Below are positions 24,811-34,924 of a stretch of DNA of 64,000 nucleotides, piece after piece. Source of the DNA: Desertivirga arenae (GTDB lineage: Bacteria > Bacteroidota > Bacteroidia > Sphingobacteriales > Sphingobacteriaceae). The stretch's first letter is position 1. Each line of letters opens with the position of its first letter. The stretch covers positions 62,001 through 126,000 of the forward strand of contig NZ_JAFEWE010000017.1 in assembly GCF_017355785.1 (NCBI RefSeq), written 5' to 3'. Made by a program: the position numbers and the translations under genes. The notes beneath the pieces are model-generated. The model saw nothing but the letters and a program-made list of their open reading frames with translations. It made no database searches and was not told the DNA's origin.

Positions 24811-26619
24811 TTATTGCCATTTAAAGGGCAAGAACCAGTTCTTTACGTCTGCACTTAATTTCTCAACGCCTGCTGGTACCGGTTGATTTGCTTCCTGGAA
24901 TTTCTTTGCAATAGTATTTCTTAAGAACTCCCTACCTTTTCCTGGCTGATCTTTTTCACGTCGCAAAGCTATTCGAACTAAATCTTGCCAACGATTTCCT
25001 TCAAAAGCTAGTTCTAATGCAGCTTCATTGATAATTATGTTCTCCATGGCAACGGTAAGGCCTGCGCGTGTTGTTCCAGGTAGGAGCGGTTTGTTTTCTC
25101 TTCCTTTATTTGACATATCAAAAAATGCCGAGGAGTCAACGGTTACGGGAACAAGACCGACACGTCCTCTAATCCCCACATTATACGAGTATTTGTCGCG
25201 GTAACGCGGTATCTCTCCTTGACGGGCGTAGAAGACATAATCAGGGTTTTTATTTGCAGCATCAGTACTTATCATGATATTGGTAACATCTGTTGGAAGC
25301 GGCCTTAGTTTAGGCGTATAGGCCTCTCGAATTCCGAGGTTAACCAGAGCATAAGCTAATTTATCAATTCCATCCCTATTAGCAGTTTCAGCCATCCGTA
25401 GATGCAACAAGGCTGTTCGGTATAAAATCCACTTACCGTTACTAGTTGTAAAAGGTGAACTACTGTTAAATCCAGGGATCAATTTATTAACATAGGGAAG
25501 GCCAGCGGCCACGTCATAACTTTTTCCCAGGCCGCCTCTGTTAAGATCTCCGGGTTGGCCGTTAAGAGCAGCATCACTATTGCTTCTTAACTGATCATTC
25601 CAATTTTTAACAGCTAATAAAGAAGGTTTTATCTTGTATTTGTCTGTACTAGGAGCGAAAAGATTTACAAAGGGATTACCTGGACTGAATTTGATATCTA
25701 AAGGAATCATCCAAAAGTTTTCATGATTTTGAGCTCTTTCACTGTAACCCTGATTAAATATTCTAAACCAATCATTTCCGCCTAGATCATGGGGGTTTCC
25801 ACCAACGTTAAAAGAAGCATAGTACTCTCTTTGTAGACCAGTAGGATCCAGCACACTTCCATACTCCATTAAGATCTTATAATATTTCGCAGCAAGAGCA
25901 TATTCTCCATTCCATAAATGAAGATCGCCAAGCAGCATCGTCTTGTTAATGAATACCTTTTCGGTATTGTATGAATCCAGAGTAATCCGGAGCGAGTTAC
26001 CACTAGGGATAGGGTCTTTAGAAGGTAATTTCTCTGCAAAATCAGTAAGCGTCGAGATTAATGTAGGTAAGTTAAGTTTCGGAAATTTATTAATGTCATT
26101 TATATCCGAAATGCTAACAAGCGGATCCGTTACGTAATAAACTTCTCCATACTGGATACCTAACTGTAAATAAATCCATGTTCTGAGTGCAGCCACTTCT
26201 GAATACCTAACTTTGTACTCATCCTGTGTCAATCGCTTATTATTCAGCATAACATCGAAATTTCGCATGGCGTCATTACAGTTTATGATCACCTCATACC
26301 ACGGCTTAGGGTTTGCCCATGGGTTATCCTGCGATACATTATGCTCATTAATTTCACGAAGATATTTATCCGCATTTAGGGTTATGTCTTCAAGATCTCC
26401 CCTTAGTTCGTTTAATACAACATACCTGTCAGCAAGCGAGGTAAACTTTCCATAAATACCCATTATTGCAGCGTCGGCATCATAGACGCTTTGGTAGGCC
26501 ATTTCTGCTGGTAAGGCATCCTCAGGCTCCAAGTCAAACATCTTTTTACATGAAAGCGTGCTTAAAGTAAGAGACACAAACAGTACCCCTTTAACCAGGC
26601 TCTTTAAATTTCTTTTCAT
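24811..26619 (-). CDS. SusD/RagB family nutrient-binding outer-membrane lipoprotein
   Basis: A surface lipoprotein of about 602 residues that caps a SusC channel and binds its ligand. The ATG at 26619 gives MKRNLKSLVK and a clean lipobox (TLSC, Cys 24); an ATG three codons upstream is also possible. The N-terminal SusD-like block (MFDLEPEDALPAEMAYQSVYDADAA, first part shown) and the C-terminal block with ELAFEGNRWQDLVRIALR, the classical SusD end motif, are both present. It lies 20 bp after its SusC partner. The ligand is unknown and no glycan-degrading enzyme is nearby. Confidence 0.92.
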   Translation of the reverse strand: MKRNLKSLVKGVLFVSLTLSTLSCKKMFDLEPEDALPAEMAYQSVYDADAAIMGIYGKFTSLADRYVVLNELRGDLEDITLNADKYLREINEHNVSQDNPWANPKPWYEVIINCNDAMRNFDVMLNNKRLTQDEYKVRYSEVAALRTWIYLQLGIQYGEVYYVTDPLVSISDINDINKFPKLNLPTLISTLTDFAEKLPSKDPIPSGNSLRITLDSYNTEKVFINKTMLLGDLHLWNGEYALAAKYYKILMEYGSVLDPTGLQREYYASFNVGGNPHDLGGNDWFRIFNQGYSERAQNHENFWMIPLDIKFSPGNPFVNLFAPSTDKYKIKPSLLAVKNWNDQLRSNSDAALNGQPGDLNRGGLGKSYDVAAGLPYVNKLIPGFNSSSPFTTSNGKWILYRTALLHLRMAETANRDGIDKLAYALVNLGIREAYTPKLRPLPTDVTNIMISTDAANKNPDYVFYARQGEIPRYRDKYSYNVGIRGRVGLVPVTVDSSAFFDMSNKGRENKPLLPGTTRAGLTVAMENIIINEAALELAFEGNRWQDLVRIALRREKDQPGKGREFLRNTIAKKFQEANQPVPAGVEKLSADVKNWFLPFKWQ

Positions 26620-26639
26620 ACTTATCAAAAAAAGCTTCC

Positions 26640-29600
26640 TTATAATCCTACTCTAACTCCTAACTGAAACGATCTGAATTGAGGTTCTGCACCAGTATCA
26701 ACTCCCTGAGTAAAAATTGAACCGGTAGAACTAAATTCAGGATCATATCCAAGATATTTACTGATAGTGAATAGATTGTTCCCGGTTAAATAAACCTTTG
26801 CATATTTGATCCCCTTATTAATTGGCAGGTCATACCCTACGGAAAGAGTTCTAAGCCTAAAATATGAACCATCCTCGATCCATCTGTTTGAGAATCTGGA
26901 GTTACCAGAAGGATCTCCTATTATCGCTCTCGGGACATCTGTGACCTGACCTTCTGCCCGCCATCTGTTAAGAACGTACGGTGTCTGATTTTCAAATCCG
27001 TTCATAGCTTCAACATTCCGCCGCTGATAGTTATAAATATCATTGCCGACAGAAAATGAAAACAATGCGTCGAAGGTGAATTTTTTCCAGGAAATGGTAT
27101 TACTAATCATCCCAAAGAAATCAGGATTTGGATTACCTATAACAATGCGATCTTTATCATCGATATATTGTACTTCATCTGCCTTAAATGTACCGTCGGG
27201 CTGTATTACACCGTCTACATAGGTATTCAAAAACTTAATATCACCTGGAGCAAAGTCAGTAATAGTACCATCATTTCTCCTATTCTTTAGTTTGCTTGAA
27301 ATCTCTCCACTGGATTGGTAAACCCCATTTGTTTCAAAGCCATAAAACAGGTTTCCAGCCATTCCTTTTTGTGTTAAAATCTGAGCACCTGCAAAAGAGG
27401 TAATCAAACGATCATTAGGAATCCTGGTTATTTCATTTTCATACTTGGAAATATTCACACCTAAATCCCATTTAACGCTCTTGTTTATAACACGTCCATT
27501 TATACCCAATTCTAATCCTTGCGTTTTCATGCCCCCATTATTAGCAAAGGCGTAATCAAATCCAGTCACTGTCTGTACAGCTTGCTGAGTTAACATATCG
27601 TAGGTTCGATTATAAAAATAGTCGAAGCTGAATTTAAGACGTTCATTAAGAAAGGAAGCGTCAAGCCCTCCATTATACTTCCAAATGTCTTCCCACTTAA
27701 TGGAGGTATTAGCGATGTTCCCGCGAACCAAACCCTGAGCTCCCAGGAAGTTCTGACTTAAATAGTATTGGCGTGCAGTGTAATTTCCTAAATCATCATT
27801 TGCCACCATTCCAAAGCTAGTCCTTAACTTCAAAAACTCGACAATCTTATTATTTGCCATGAATGGTTCTGAAGAAACAATCCACGCACCCGCTACGGAT
27901 GGAGTTATTGAATAAGCTACGCCACCTAACTTGATAGGAGCATTCGATTCTGCTCCAAACCTTGATGAACCATCGATACCTATATTTGCTGAAAAGATAT
28001 ACTTACTTCTGAAGGCATAGTCTGCATTAGCATATATATTTAACCATCTCCAGCTACCATTCTCTCCACTTATCCGTCTTAAAGCAGCTTGTCCCTGTCC
28101 TACCGTTACATAATCGTCTGTGGCCGCATTATAACCGTAACCATAATCGGTTTCCATTTTGTTATCATTGAATCTTACCCCAACATTAGTACTTAGATTA
28201 TGAACATGATTGATTGTTTTATTGAAAGACAGACGGGCATCAGTAAATAATGAATATAGCCTCTCAACATTACTACCAGAAGACCTTGAAGCAACAGCCT
28301 GAGACAGTGTATCCGGAACTATCCCGGTATTTATCTTGGAATAAGTTTCCCGTACATTACCGTAGGTTACCCCTGCAAGGATATTTAAATTCAACTGTTT
28401 GCTAAACGCGTAATTGAAGCCGAGGGAACCTATTAAACGGTAATTATTATTAGTGCCGGCCATCTTTTGAATAACGGCACTTGGATTACTTCTGTTGAAA
28501 TAGTCCACGCCGGCAAGATTTGGCGAGAGAACTCCATTTTCAGCTACCTCATTTGTAGAAAGAAAAGGCGCTTTAGTTAGAGCCAGATAGATAGGATTCG
28601 TCTTTATTGACAAGCCCTGATCTCTTAAGTCTTGATTATTCCTTACATAAGATAAATTAGCAACCCCTTTGAATTTTTTTGTGAGATTCAGATCTGCATT
28701 AAATCGAACCTGGTAACGCTGTAAACTAGTATTTTTCGTTACACCTTTATTATCAAGGAAACCTAATGAAAGTCCATAAGTAGCAATATTATCCCCACCA
28801 GTTACCTTCATATAGTAATTCTGGTTAAAAGAATTATTAAGTACCTGATCCTGCCAATTTGTGTTGAAATTATACCTTTTATAATCTATACTATTCGGGT
28901 CTGAATTCATAAATGGAGTTGCAGCGATTTGAGCATCGGTAGCACCACTGCTCTTCAACAAATCCGAAAGGTATGAACGGTATTGGTTTGCATTAAGTAC
29001 CGGAATTAAAGAGGGCCTTACATTAAACCCACTAAAAACACCAAAATCTATTTGTGTAGCTTGTTGACGTGCACGATTGGTAGTGATATATAATACGCCA
29101 TTTGCCGACTTGCTACCATAAGCAGAAGCAGTTGCGTCTTTGACAACAGTGATATTGTCTATATCTTTTAGATCAATGTTTGCTAGTGGATTATCTGTAT
29201 ACCCGGACAGTAAAGAAAGACCGTAGTTGGTGTTATCGTAAAGAATACCGTCTACAATTATCAAGGGTTGATTAGTGGTATTCAGAGAATTATAACCACG
29301 AAGAAACAAGCTGGAGCCAATTCCCTGAGTACCAGAACGTCTGATCGCATTTAGCCCGGTAATCCTACCCTGTAAATAGGTATCTGGTGTTTCAGTCGAA
29401 CTCCGTTGCCAGCTATCTTTTACCGAAACAGAGCTAACTGCCCCAGACAGCTGACTATAGGACTTAGGACCTTGAGGAAACTTAACTTCTTCGTAAACAG
29501 AATTAAATCTATCTTCATATAAACTTACTTTTACTGACTTTCTACCCTTTAAAGCAACTTCTTTGGTTTGAAAACCTTGAGCATTAACCAGTAAAAGGGT

Positions 29601-29870
29601 ATTATAATCAGGTACAGATATTGTAAACTCACCCTTTTCGTTTGTGATAGATGCTGAATACCCTGGAACACTGATACTAATTCCATCAAGCGGTTTTCCG
29701 GTTGAGGCATCAGTAATTACTCCACTAGCCTTGATTCTGTTATCATTAACCTTTCGAACAGTAGCCGAATCTGTAGAAAGAGAATCCCACTGTGCCAGTA
29801 CAGTTTGGGAAGAAAACACCACAAAACACGGCAGAACAAGAAACTTAGCCGCTTTTATAAATATGTGCAT
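26640..29870 (-). CDS. SusC/RagA family TonB-dependent outer-membrane transporter
   Basis: A 1076-residue TonB-dependent channel. It has a signal peptide (residues 1-26, ending VLAQ), a carboxypeptidase-D-like regulatory domain (about 45-115, beginning IKASGVITDASTGKPLDG), a plug with SSLFLRGYNSLNTTNQPLIIVDG, and a 22-strand barrel to the C-terminus. The short conserved linker between the CarboxypepD and plug domains, usually VVVGYGTQ-like, is diverged here (VYEEVKFPQGPKS). It pairs with the SusD gene downstream and follows a FAS1 lipoprotein gene by 25 bp. Import substrate unknown. Confidence 0.93.
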   Translation of the reverse strand: MHIFIKAAKFLVLPCFVVFSSQTVLAQWDSLSTDSATVRKVNDNRIKASGVITDASTGKPLDGISISVPGYSASITNEKGEFTISVPDYNTLLLVNAQGFQTKEVALKGRKSVKVSLYEDRFNSVYEEVKFPQGPKSYSQLSGAVSSVSVKDSWQRSSTETPDTYLQGRITGLNAIRRSGTQGIGSSLFLRGYNSLNTTNQPLIIVDGILYDNTNYGLSLLSGYTDNPLANIDLKDIDNITVVKDATASAYGSKSANGVLYITTNRARQQATQIDFGVFSGFNVRPSLIPVLNANQYRSYLSDLLKSSGATDAQIAATPFMNSDPNSIDYKRYNFNTNWQDQVLNNSFNQNYYMKVTGGDNIATYGLSLGFLDNKGVTKNTSLQRYQVRFNADLNLTKKFKGVANLSYVRNNQDLRDQGLSIKTNPIYLALTKAPFLSTNEVAENGVLSPNLAGVDYFNRSNPSAVIQKMAGTNNNYRLIGSLGFNYAFSKQLNLNILAGVTYGNVRETYSKINTGIVPDTLSQAVASRSSGSNVERLYSLFTDARLSFNKTINHVHNLSTNVGVRFNDNKMETDYGYGYNAATDDYVTVGQGQAALRRISGENGSWRWLNIYANADYAFRSKYIFSANIGIDGSSRFGAESNAPIKLGGVAYSITPSVAGAWIVSSEPFMANNKIVEFLKLRTSFGMVANDDLGNYTARQYYLSQNFLGAQGLVRGNIANTSIKWEDIWKYNGGLDASFLNERLKFSFDYFYNRTYDMLTQQAVQTVTGFDYAFANNGGMKTQGLELGINGRVINKSVKWDLGVNISKYENEITRIPNDRLITSFAGAQILTQKGMAGNLFYGFETNGVYQSSGEISSKLKNRRNDGTITDFAPGDIKFLNTYVDGVIQPDGTFKADEVQYIDDKDRIVIGNPNPDFFGMISNTISWKKFTFDALFSFSVGNDIYNYQRRNVEAMNGFENQTPYVLNRWRAEGQVTDVPRAIIGDPSGNSRFSNRWIEDGSYFRLRTLSVGYDLPINKGIKYAKVYLTGNNLFTISKYLGYDPEFSSTGSIFTQGVDTGAEPQFRSFQLGVRVGL

Positions 29871-29895
29871 AATTCGGATTTTTAACGCTTAATTC

Positions 29896-31491
29896 TTATG
29901 GTAATACAGGTACTAGTTTAATATAATCAAGCAATAGGGTATTGGTACCATTGCCAGTTGTTGTGTTTCCAACGAGATAAATTGGTAATGTGCTTGCTTC
30001 TCCGTTTTTCAGGTTATTACCATACACTTTATCAACGGTATACTCACCAAGATATATTTCACTATAATTGGGGTCGAAAGTGGGCTTACCATTTGAATCC
30101 AATACAGGCTGACCAGTTGAACTAATTCTTCTCACTACGCCAGGTTCGGCAATATAATTGAAGCCAGAAGTGACTGCCGTGGTTTTAAAAGCTAATCTCT
30201 GTGGGAAATGTACAAGATCAGTAGCTGTTCCGGTCACCGAAAGGTTGAAATCACGTACCACCCGCCAGTATACCTTATATTTAACAGAATTTACAAAAGA
30301 AGGTCTGTAGCGAGCTGCCAATGCATTTACTCCATGATTGGGTAAATATAATTGTTGGTATGTACTTCCGTCAGGATTTCTTTTGGTAACTGTGTTATAG
30401 GTACGAGAAGGACTGAAGAAAGCCCCTCTTTCCCCTTGAATTACAACTGGTTTAATTTTAGTGTAAAAGTCATTTGGTCCATTCCCTAAATCATAGCTAA
30501 TGTTGTTCATCATATAAACAATTCCATTACTTACTCGCTTAGTGGCAACAATATGAGCTTTATTCAGATGAAATCTTACACTGTCTCCTATGGAATAAGC
30601 GTCGGCCGGAAAGTTGTCTGATTCAAGTATTCCCTTAAAAGCCAAATCTTTTATGATATTAAAATTTGTAAGATTTGTTGCGCTGTCGAGGCTGGTCTGA
30701 TCTGTTCCGAACTGAAAATATTTGGATAATTTATTTTTCTCGTTATTGAAAGCCTGATCGGTTAACACGATATAGGTGAATAAGGAATCTTCATTACTGA
30801 TATCCGCAGCACTATTATAGCGGTTTAGAAATCTGTTCCTCTTAACAATTCCGGTAGTCGGATCTAAAATAGGAATGCCCGTTTTAGGATCAACACCAAT
30901 TTGCTCTGCTTTTGATGTATCCTGATACTCCTCATTATACGAGTTCAACAAAGTTTTCTGCAATGTGCTTGTCGATAATAGGTACTCCCAGGCACTTGGC
31001 TTCGGAAGAATTGCAGTGCCAATTGTATGAAGAACTCCGTTTCTCACATAAATATCTTTAGTTATGAGGCTAATTCCATCAACAGTGGCTTTAGTAAAAA
31101 GAATATTCTTTCCATTTGTAGCCTTAATTTTAGAGAAAGGTGTAGCTGCTACCGTTGTTAGATAAGATTGCCTGGAAATATGATTGCCAACAAATGCTAT
31201 TCGTTCAGCCTCGGTATCTAAATAAGAAGGATCGACAGCATCAATTGCAGCATTAGTAGGAGCCCATACTGTAAAAGTATTCGAAGATGCCAGCACGGAG
31301 TCATACCGCGTCATCGTAAGAAGATCAGTGAATTTACTCAATTCCGGATCGTTCTTGATTTGTTCAAGCAAAGACTCATCAAGAAGTGGGTTTTCTAATT
31401 CGGTATGACTATCCCATTTTTTCTCGCAAGATGAAAAAAATAAGCTTATCCCAAGTACCGAAAGAAGAATAAAACGTAAGGATATATTCAT
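29896..31491 (-). CDS. FAS1 (fasciclin) domain lipoprotein
   Basis: A 531-residue lipoprotein with lipobox FSSC (Cys 22). One or two fasciclin domains fill residues about 38-330: the first shows the family pattern in FTDLLTMTRYDSVLASSNTF, VWAPTNAAIDAV and VRNGVLHTIGTAILP. The C-terminal 180 residues look like a beta-sandwich ending NTLLLDYIKLVPVLP, an ending like that of carbohydrate-binding beta modules. It is one of three FAS1 lipoproteins in the locus, 67 bp after the previous one. A role as a surface ligand-binding or adhesive subunit in place of SusE/SusF is inferred from position. Confidence 0.85.
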   Translation of the reverse strand: MNISLRFILLSVLGISLFFSSCEKKWDSHTELENPLLDESLLEQIKNDPELSKFTDLLTMTRYDSVLASSNTFTVWAPTNAAIDAVDPSYLDTEAERIAFVGNHISRQSYLTTVAATPFSKIKATNGKNILFTKATVDGISLITKDIYVRNGVLHTIGTAILPKPSAWEYLLSTSTLQKTLLNSYNEEYQDTSKAEQIGVDPKTGIPILDPTTGIVKRNRFLNRYNSAADISNEDSLFTYIVLTDQAFNNEKNKLSKYFQFGTDQTSLDSATNLTNFNIIKDLAFKGILESDNFPADAYSIGDSVRFHLNKAHIVATKRVSNGIVYMMNNISYDLGNGPNDFYTKIKPVVIQGERGAFFSPSRTYNTVTKRNPDGSTYQQLYLPNHGVNALAARYRPSFVNSVKYKVYWRVVRDFNLSVTGTATDLVHFPQRLAFKTTAVTSGFNYIAEPGVVRRISSTGQPVLDSNGKPTFDPNYSEIYLGEYTVDKVYGNNLKNGEASTLPIYLVGNTTTGNGTNTLLLDYIKLVPVLP

Positions 31492-31558
31492 TATGAAAAA
31501 TATTATTTGTTACTCCCGGAGAGAAAAAGCTCTCACCGGGATATTGAATCGCTAAATC

Positions 31559-33391
31559 TTAATGGGTTCCAGGGTAAGGTTCAAAATCTGGTGTTCCATC
31601 AACTTTGAAACGAGGTAAAATCTGAGAACTCCAGTCAACCGGAATAAAATGGATCATGTCCAAATCGTTTGCATTCTGGCTGCCTTGGATGGCCTCAAGC
31701 CTTACTGTGTGGATATCTGTAGTTTTTATGTCTATAGTTCCAACTCTCTTTGATATCCAGGGATTGTTACTGTAAACCCCAGATGCGTTATAAGTTTGTT
31801 TCAGAAACGGACTTGCAGGATTCCCCGTTGAAGTGTAATACTTCCATCCTAAGGCCTCAAGTTCTGAGGTTGATCCCAAAGGAGCAGGCTCTCCGAAATT
31901 GAAGGTAATCGGCAGAGGATCTCCATCCACCACCACACGTGTTTGAGTGGCAATATTAGTCGGATAAGTTCCTGACTGGTTTCTTCTGCGGTAACAAACC
32001 CAAACCGCATATTTTCCCCTTACAATTAGAGGGCTTTTCATCTCGATGAACTCCTGACGGGCATTTCCTGCAACATTTCCTAAAAACAGGTTTAGGTAAT
32101 CTGCAAATACCCAAGGCTCCCCGGCTGCCGCATTTCTATAATATACACCGTCGCCTGTTTTAGGCCACCACCAGCCTTTAATGGGACTAGCGGCGGTCGC
32201 AGATGATTTTGCATAAGTGATCGCAACCGCACCTGATTTTCTGAAACTTGGATTTTTGCGTGCTTCAGGGAAATCAGCTACGTCCCAATAGACTGGGAAA
32301 GGATCCCGCTTCTTAACCGCAAAATGACCAGTGGTTGCCGCAGCACCAGCAGGACTGTAAGGTGCTGTATAGTGAAATACTCCGTTTATTGCTGAATTAT
32401 CACTTGTCGTTCTCGATAGTAGGAATCCGGGCTCGTAAGTCCCGTTAAACATTATATCGTTTATTAGTACTTGTTCGTTCTTTAGTTGAGAAGAAATAAT
32501 TTCAGGACGAGCTAAAGTAGGGTGACCTTGAGATGAAACAATATCGGCCAGGTATTTCGCATAAAACAAAATATGATAGGCCGCCCACATGTGCAAGCCG
32601 TTATTTAAGTCCTTGTAACTCGTGGAATTAGGAGAATATTTATCAGTGAGATTCCTCAAGCTGAGGATACCAGCATTCGCCAAAACCTGATTAGACTCCA
32701 CAAACACGGTCATGTACTTCTTCTGCAGATCAATATTATTATTCTCAGGAAGAACATTCAGAGTGTCATAAAGTCCGGTTACTTTTAAAGCCTCTACGAA
32801 AATTGAATTAGAAGGATTAGCTTCAATGGCTTTTGCGAGGGTTTTTGTTGAAGGTCTCAACATATTATCAATAACATGTACATAACCATTGCCAAGTCTG
32901 ATATTCGGTTGAACTAAATTTGCCTGTCTGTTTACAGTTACTTTAGTTATCCCTCCCACATTGGTAGCTCCAGTAATTAAATACTGGTCTAACATTGTTA
33001 ATGAATTTAATTTACCGTCACCGAACTTTTCAGTGGATATTGTATCTTCTATCAGGTGAAATCTTACTAAATCTTTAAGCGAATCTACATTCACCTGCTC
33101 GATTGAAGTTTTCCCGTTTTCCTGGAGATACTTCTTTACTCCATCGTTAGTTGGCAGGAATAAAGTGTAGGTGCCATATGCTTGAAGATACCCGGCAGTT
33201 CCTGTAATGTCCAGGATTCTGCGAAACTCTGAGAATTTATCGGAATTCTTATCAAGGAACGTAGTGATGTTTACCTGGTCACTAGTGATTGTGACTATTG
33301 GCTCCTTTTTGCACGAAATAAAGCATAAAAGAGCCAGACAGAACAGCAATCCTGTCTTTATCGATGTTGTGGACTCGTTAAATCTGTTCAT
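31559..33391 (-). CDS. FAS1 (fasciclin) domain lipoprotein with C-terminal beta module
   Basis: A 610-residue lipoprotein with lipobox FISC (Cys 27). The first FAS1 domain covers about residues 38-170 (FSEFRRILDITGTAGYLQ, LFLPTNDGVKKYL, GNGYVHVIDNML). A second, diverged one follows at about 185-335 (NSIFVEALKVTGLYDTL). The C-terminal part (residues about 350-610) holds a probable beta-sandwich with KYAVWVCYRRRNQSG and HTVRLEAIQGSQNANDLDMI, ending near FIPVDW. It follows SusD by 11 bp, so it is co-transcribed with that SusCD pair. Ligand unknown. Confidence 0.85.
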   Translation of the reverse strand: MNRFNESTTSIKTGLLFCLALLCFISCKKEPIVTITSDQVNITTFLDKNSDKFSEFRRILDITGTAGYLQAYGTYTLFLPTNDGVKKYLQENGKTSIEQVNVDSLKDLVRFHLIEDTISTEKFGDGKLNSLTMLDQYLITGATNVGGITKVTVNRQANLVQPNIRLGNGYVHVIDNMLRPSTKTLAKAIEANPSNSIFVEALKVTGLYDTLNVLPENNNIDLQKKYMTVFVESNQVLANAGILSLRNLTDKYSPNSTSYKDLNNGLHMWAAYHILFYAKYLADIVSSQGHPTLARPEIISSQLKNEQVLINDIMFNGTYEPGFLLSRTTSDNSAINGVFHYTAPYSPAGAAATTGHFAVKKRDPFPVYWDVADFPEARKNPSFRKSGAVAITYAKSSATAASPIKGWWWPKTGDGVYYRNAAAGEPWVFADYLNLFLGNVAGNARQEFIEMKSPLIVRGKYAVWVCYRRRNQSGTYPTNIATQTRVVVDGDPLPITFNFGEPAPLGSTSELEALGWKYYTSTGNPASPFLKQTYNASGVYSNNPWISKRVGTIDIKTTDIHTVRLEAIQGSQNANDLDMIHFIPVDWSSQILPRFKVDGTPDFEPYPGTH

Positions 33392-33402
33392 ATCGCTATT
33401 TT

Positions 33403-34911
33403 TTAGTTTGAATAAAAAGGGTTTTGAACCAGTTGCTTGTCAGCCTGAAGCTCAGAAATATGAATTGGCAGGTAATGGCTTCTGGTATCTCTATATTTGG
33501 TAATGATTGACTGTTGCCTGTCGGGCAAGGCGGATTCGGCAACAATTTTTAACATATAGTCGAGGTTAGCATAATTATTGCGTTTCGAATTCCTCAGAAT
33601 GTCGAACCATCTTTTTCCTTCGAAAGCAAATTCACGTGCACGTTCATTCATTATATAATCTGATACTGCTGTTGGCGAAGTAACATCAGGAGATTCCTTA
33701 GTTAAATCAGGAGCGTTAGCTCTTGTTCTAATGTCGTTCACTATGGCAATGGCTTCCTCTCCCTTTCCTGTCCATGCTAATGCTTCTGCCTTCATCAACA
33801 GAATATCTGAGAAACGGTAGAAAAACCAATGTCTATCTGACGCTGCAGTGGTTGTAATTATATTTGTAAGGTCTGTTCCAACATACTTCATTATCACATT
33901 ATCTGAACCCCGGTAAGAAACGCCGTTTCCTCTGATGTCTATTTTATCAGGTTGATTAGCATCATCCGGAAAGAAAATGGTCGCTAATTTGGGAGAGGCG
34001 ATAAATCTGCGAGTTGAAGTATTCGCAAACATGTTGTACCAATTGTTCGGAGTCTGGCTACTAAATTGCAACTCAAATATACTTTCATTTGAGTTTCCTC
34101 TTATAAAGGTAGTACTAAACCATCCTGCCTGATTATTCGCACCCTGAATTAAACCGAAACGGTTTGAAGCAATTATCTTGTTACAAGCAGCAATAGCTTC
34201 AGGGTACTTCTCATTCCATAAATAAACATCCGCCTGAATAGCGTTTACAGCATATTGAGTGATACGTCCTTTATTCTGAGGATCCAAAGGAACTCCTGAC
34301 ACATGAACCGGCACAGCGTTAATAGCTGCAAAATCAAGGTCGGCTATAATCTGGTTATATACTTCCTCTTTGCTACTTTTCGGCAACTGCTCAATTGTCG
34401 CATCGCTTGAGGTAGCACGTAGTTGAAGAGGTACTTCTCCCCAAATTCTTAACAAGTAGAAATACATCAAACCCCTTATCGCCCTGGCTTCTGCCAGATA
34501 AGAGTTTAACTGGGCTTCAGTTAAGGTAGGGTCATTCGCTTTAACACCGGGACCAAACTCAATCACAGTGTTACAGTAATTAATTGTTCTGTAGATAGAG
34601 CTCCAATTTGCACGGTTATTTGTGGGCTGAATTTCCGCGTTCATAATATTGTAATCTGCGATATCTGCCACATTTCCGATCGCTAACATATCACCTCGCA
34701 ACTCACCCCAAAGCAACATATTGTCCACTAAACCACTCGTTAACATATCTCCGTAGATTCCTATAACGGCCGACTTCAACTGTTCTTTAGTTTTCCAGAA
34801 GTTTTCCCTGATTAGTCCGTCCTGAGGTTGGAGGTCGAGCCATTTATTACAGGAAGTACCTGTTAGCAGTACTAACAGCAATAAGATTTTATAAGCTATA
34901 TTTTTTTTCAT
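33403..34911 (-). CDS. SusD/RagB family nutrient-binding outer-membrane lipoprotein
   Basis: A 502-residue SusD homologue. The ATG at 34911 gives a proper lipoprotein signal with lipobox GTSC (Cys 21); the frame opens eight codons earlier, but that start would overlap the SusC gene. NKWLDLQPQDGLIRENFWKT is the typical N-terminus, LAEARAIRGLMYFYLLRIWG the TPR-like core and REFAFEGKRWFDILRNSKR the C-terminal family motif. It follows its SusC by 13 bp and precedes a FAS1 lipoprotein by 11 bp. Confidence 0.93.
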   Translation of the reverse strand: MKKNIAYKILLLLVLLTGTSCNKWLDLQPQDGLIRENFWKTKEQLKSAVIGIYGDMLTSGLVDNMLLWGELRGDMLAIGNVADIADYNIMNAEIQPTNNRANWSSIYRTINYCNTVIEFGPGVKANDPTLTEAQLNSYLAEARAIRGLMYFYLLRIWGEVPLQLRATSSDATIEQLPKSSKEEVYNQIIADLDFAAINAVPVHVSGVPLDPQNKGRITQYAVNAIQADVYLWNEKYPEAIAACNKIIASNRFGLIQGANNQAGWFSTTFIRGNSNESIFELQFSSQTPNNWYNMFANTSTRRFIASPKLATIFFPDDANQPDKIDIRGNGVSYRGSDNVIMKYVGTDLTNIITTTAASDRHWFFYRFSDILLMKAEALAWTGKGEEAIAIVNDIRTRANAPDLTKESPDVTSPTAVSDYIMNERAREFAFEGKRWFDILRNSKRNNYANLDYMLKIVAESALPDRQQSIITKYRDTRSHYLPIHISELQADKQLVQNPFYSN

Positions 34912-34924
34912 TGCAGTTCTGTTT

